Of a DNA stretch of 64,000 nucleotides, positions 61,351 through 64,000 are shown one piece after another. A program made the translations under genes and the position numbers. Each line of letters starts with the position of its first letter. Position 1 is the stretch's first letter. Source of the DNA: Glandiceps talaboti (taxonomy: Eukaryota; Hemichordata; Enteropneusta; Spengelidae). The notes beneath the pieces are model-generated. The model had not been told where the DNA came from. It ran no database searches and saw only the letters and a program-made list of their open reading frames with translations. The stretch covers positions 21,417,225 to 21,481,224 of the forward strand of contig NC_135557.1 in assembly GCF_964340395.1 (NCBI RefSeq). Direction: 5' to 3'.

Positions 61351-61759
61351 GACAGATTTTGAAAGGAAAGTCTTTCAGTAAATTTGTGTAGGAACTGAAA
61401 ATTTTCAAATATCAGACACACATAAAGCTTATGGCCAATTGTAAAATCCAGTTCAACTTTTACTGTGTCAGTTTTTATTGATACAATGTACTAACTAAAG
61501 AAATCAAAAACTTTAAACCAATGTAAATAATTATTTATATTTTGGTCATGTTTCCATGACGACATTTAATCCAGAATTCAATATAACTTGTGATTCTTAA
61601 ATTGTGTTGTTATATAACAATCATCACTTTCATTTTATATACATACATGCAGTAGAATAAACCATGAAAATACTTGTGATGTGATGTGCGCCCTCATACA
61701 GCTACATTCATGTTTTCTTTTGTTTTTAGCTTACATTTGGTACAAGTAATACAGAGGCA
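61351..61759. other. No feature recognised
   Basis: A+T-rich spacer. Confidence 0.4.
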
Positions 61760-61990
61760 CAAGTTTAAGTTTACACATTTTGGGGAATTTGTGCTGCATG
61801 CTTAAAAAGTACTCACAGTATTCTACTTTCTGAAGTATACTTAATAACTATCACTAAAGTCTATTCAGGTATTAAAATATATGTGTAACTTATAAATGAT
61901 CCAATGATGTAATTTATCAGATATATACAAATCATTCAGGAAATTCCGACTATGCAATCAACAAATTATACTTGAATAGTTTAGTAAAGG
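61760..61990 (+). repeat. Dispersed repeat B, copy 3 (empty TTAA site)
   Basis: Matches 195-850 in order: GGCACAAGTTTAAGTTTACA, a single TTAA at 61802-61805 where copy 1 carries the palindrome, then ATTCTACTTTCTGAAGTATA, ACTTATAAATGATCCAATGA and CATTCAGGAAATTCC. It is a second empty-site reference. Confidence 0.7.
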
Positions 61991-62010
61991 TTTTACGACC
62001 AAACCTTTAC
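61984..62010. other. Perfect 10-bp hairpin
   Basis: GTAAAGGTTT and AAACCTTTAC flank a 7-nt loop, TACGACC. It directly follows repeat B copy 3. Function unknown. Confidence 0.8.
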
Positions 62011-62213
62011 CACGCAATTACGTTTTTCCTGGTTCGACTCTTTGTGAAAATACAACACAAGAAATGGTGTACCGTTAACTTCATTTTTTTAAACACGTCG
62101 CCATAACAACTATTAGTTCATATTAAAGTTCGACCATTCCATTATATATTCCAGGCGTAGTCTATTTCCTATTATACCGTGTACGTATGTGTAACGATTA
62201 GTGCGATAATATC

Positions 62214-62290
62214 TACTCACTCACTCACTCACTCACTCACTCACTCACTCACTCACTCACTCACTCACTCACTCACTCATTCATTCATTT
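62214..62290. repeat. (TCAC)n tetranucleotide repeat
   Basis: About 16 TCAC units ending in CATTCATTCATT. Confidence 0.96.
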
Positions 62291-62335
62291 AAGTGAAGAT
62301 GATCGTAGATGATCTGAGACAAAATTACCACTTAC

Positions 62336-62482
62336 CTTTACAATCAAACGTTAACCAGTCGCCGATCTGATAATAAACACCCTTAGAGAGGGCGACATTG
62401 TCGAAAGAATAACCAGGGCAGGGTTAACAAAACACGAAAATAAACACACGTGTGATTGTCACTGAATGACACAGGAGTCGAG
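62336..62482 (-). other. Candidate first exon of a minus-strand gene
   Basis: A strong donor, AAG|GTAAGT, ends here on the minus strand. About 175 bp upstream on that strand a palindromic TTATATAA (62511-62518) could act as a TATA box, placing a start near 62480. The exon would be about 147 nt and, having stops and no useful ATG in the frame open at the donor, mainly 5'-UTR. Alternatively only 62336-62381 is an exon, entered after CTCTCTAAG; it would then encode GVYYQIGDWLTFDCK, whose first eight residues recall the BAH-like part of GATAD1. That comparison is from memory and short. Its end phase does not fit the exon at 51657 directly. Confidence 0.4.
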
Positions 62483-62518
62483 TGACCCGGAAATAATCTG
62501 GACCGTTGCATTATATAA
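62446..62518 (-). promoter_or_regulatory. Possible core promoter: TATA-like box and E-box
   Basis: TTATATAA at 62511-62518 reads equally on both strands. ACACGTGT, a perfect palindrome containing the CACGTG E-box, lies at about 62447-62454 inside the candidate first exon. Local GC and CpG exceed the window average. Transcription to the left agrees with the donor at 62335; rightward use cannot be excluded. Confidence 0.35.
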
Positions 62519-62731
62519 GCAGGGACGTTCAGCTTATGCAGGTTTAACTAGATAGAAGGCCCTCAACGTCTGGACCATATATCGTGGATCGGGACCAAGC
62601 GCGAAAGTATTATGGTACATGATGGAAACATTGTTTATAAAGAAATGAAAGATAGGAAATATCGAATTCATGATGAATTTTTTTCGTCGTTTTCAATACT
62701 TTTGGAGTATAATTCCGATAACTACAAGAAA

Positions 62732-62733
<2 letters not shown>

Positions 62734-62818
<85 letters not shown>
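62734..62818. repeat. (GA)42 dinucleotide repeat
   Basis: Pure GA run ending 8 bases before a foldback element. Confidence 0.96.
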
Positions 62819-62822
<4 letters not shown>

Positions 62823-62825
62823 CAT

Positions 62826-63017
62826 ATGTCGGCTTATCGTTCATTGCTATTTTTCCTCGGTATTTTGCTTGAATTAACCTTCGTGATACATATTTACGTT
62901 TTCGTCCTGATCGTAGAGGAGGCGATCAGGTTGAAAACGTTATTTTTTTTAACGTAAACATGTATCACGAAGGTCAAAAATACCGAGGTAAAATAGCGAT
63001 GAACGCTTAGCCGACAT
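62826..63017. mobile_element. 192-bp foldback element
   Basis: Arms of about 88-95 bases pair from ATGTCGGC at the left edge to GCCGACAT at the right, through TCCTCGGTATTTT, ACCTTCGTGATACAT and TTTACG, down to CCTGATCG/CGATCAGG around a TAGAGGAGG loop. Each arm carries one private insertion of about 10-15 bases, so the arms have aged independently. No clear target duplication is seen, hence its class is unknown. Confidence 0.8.
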
Positions 63018-63210
63018 CTACATCGGATTTGAATAATCAGATTGTGCATATACGTGCATTCATTATCATGGCTGGAACAGTGTAAGCCGCCTCATATGGT
63101 TAAGAACTTATATTGCGACAAAGTTGGTAAAAGGCTGTTCCTCGAGTTACAGCTTACCTCTTGGTGGCGGTATGATCTGTTGATTATATTATATAGATTC
63201 ACCTAGCTCT

Positions 63211-63349
63211 GGAAATATGCGTTCACTCGACGCAACTTCGTTCCAACTATAGCTGTGGAAATATGTGCTCCGTTCACGCCGAAACGTCTCTGTTCCAACT
63301 CTGACTTGGAACAAAGACGTGTCGGGGTGAACAGATTGCATATTTCCAT
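63211..63349. repeat. Triplicated 43-bp motif, two copies forming a hairpin
   Basis: TGGAAATATGTGCTCCGTTC (63257-63299) and its inverse ending GATTGCATATTTCCA (63307-63349) pair over 43 bases around a 7-nt loop, with the stem tips TTCCAA/TTGGAA. A third, direct, diverged copy (TGGAAATATGCGTTCACTCG) lies at 63211-63247. CpG-rich relative to the window. Confidence 0.82.
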
Positions 63350-63880
63350 ATCTAAGATATACCTACAGTGGAATTTGTCATTCCGATGAGGTCTGTCAAC
63401 AAGACAAAGCTGCTGAACATGGTGCACAATTACAACTGGAACGGTTTTGTGAAAAATGTTTTGTTAGGTACAATAACTTCCTCGTAATATCGTACACCCT
63501 GAACGAACAGTATTGCATCACGTCTGGGTAAAGTTAGCTGTATAAATACACAATAAACCAAATCAAATTGATGTTTCCGTCAGCACCAAAAAATAAGAGC
63601 CCTCAACGGCGATAATAATAATTGAGTATTGAATGGGATGGTATTCGCAAATAATAATCACAGACATAGACACGGTTGCACTTTTATAGTGAACAATAAT
63701 TCTTTTTTAACGTAGTCAATCTCACCAAAGTATACATAATTTAAAAACATATAATTACATTCTGTGATAATTTTATTATATAGTTTCTGTGATAAGAACA
63801 ATATTGTACATTACATTTGTAAACTTATGTTACGTTTTTATTTGTGAACTAAAAGCTTTAAAAAATGTCATCGAACAACT
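63350..63880. other. No feature recognised upstream of the terminal promoter
   Basis: A+T-rich DNA leading into the CRE-containing block. Confidence 0.4.
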
Positions 63881-63881
63881 G

Positions 63882-63970
63882 TGACGTCACTAGGCCTGAT
63901 ATGTAAATATTCAATTGTGAACCAATCAATGACGTCATCTCTAAAAATATACATACAACGGCATATAAAA
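63882..63970 (+). promoter_or_regulatory. Candidate promoter: two CREs, CCAAT box, TATA-like box
   Basis: TGACGTCA occurs perfectly at 63882-63889 and 63930-63937. This is the CREB/ATF site. CCAAT lies between them at 63922-63926, and TATAAAA at 63964-63970 follows 27 bases after the second CRE. Order and spacing match a CRE-CCAAT-TATA promoter reading to the right, with initiation expected near or just past the window end. CRE and TATA boxes can occur by chance in AT-rich DNA, but two perfect CREs within 56 bp are unlikely without function. Confidence 0.55.
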
Positions 63971-64000
63971 ATAATGTCGAACTATTAACAAGCTCAGATA

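Noticed and set aside
62336-62381. Firm assignment of this stretch to a GATAD1 homologue
   Set aside because: Only about eight consecutive residues (GVYYQIGD) recall that protein from memory, the following residues differ, and a 5'-UTR reading is equally possible.

Overview
This 64 kb window reads as nuclear DNA of an animal, most likely a marine invertebrate. It is strongly A+T rich (about two thirds by eye), has no long protein-coding frames outside tandem repeats, shows metazoan-style GT-AG splice signals around a few short open stretches, and carries a tRNA-headed SINE, several terminal-inverted-repeat elements and very many tandem arrays. The sequence alone does not fix the phylum.

Tandem repeats dominate. 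Summing the arrays listed here gives roughly 22 kb, a little over a third of the window, in more than 30 unrelated arrays with units from 2 to about 200 bp. The main ones are a 21-bp array that changes orientation (8.2-9.2 kb), a composite array at 14.9-17.7 kb, a 22/44-bp array (19.3-19.9 kb), a 52-bp array (25.4-25.8 kb), a ~135-bp array with recurring AAGATGG motifs (26.1-27.4 kb), degenerate arrays (29.0-31.5 kb), a 60-bp array (34.1-35.5 kb), a 28-bp array (35.8-36.4 kb), a ~190-bp degenerate array (41.7-44.0 kb), 69-bp and 45-bp arrays (52.7-55.2 kb), a 2.6 kb 32-bp array with nested higher-order repeats (55.7-58.3 kb) and a 28-bp array (59.1-59.5 kb).

Mobile elements form the second layer. 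A ~350-bp near-perfect palindrome flanked by TTAA occurs five times, two or three of them near full length; one copy sits inside another dispersed repeat whose two other copies in this window keep a single TTAA at the matching point. Three further TIR elements have flanking direct repeats of 10, 9 and 5 bp. A SINE occurs three times; in one copy its tRNA-like head has become an eight-copy minisatellite, and another interrupts a tandem array. A short poly(A)-tailed retrocopy sits inside one TTAA element.

Gene content is sparse. A 76-nt exon with a consensus donor is likely on the minus strand at 51657-51732. A phase-compatible 48-nt candidate lies at 11901-11948, and a TATA-associated donor near 62335 may mark the 5' end of the same minus-strand gene. 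A + strand exon that may encode a signal peptide lies near 31.8 kb. The last 130 bp hold two CRE sites, a CCAAT box and a TATA-like box, suggesting a + strand promoter whose gene begins beyond the window. Most of the window is therefore intron or intergenic DNA in which arrays and small mobile elements keep arising.
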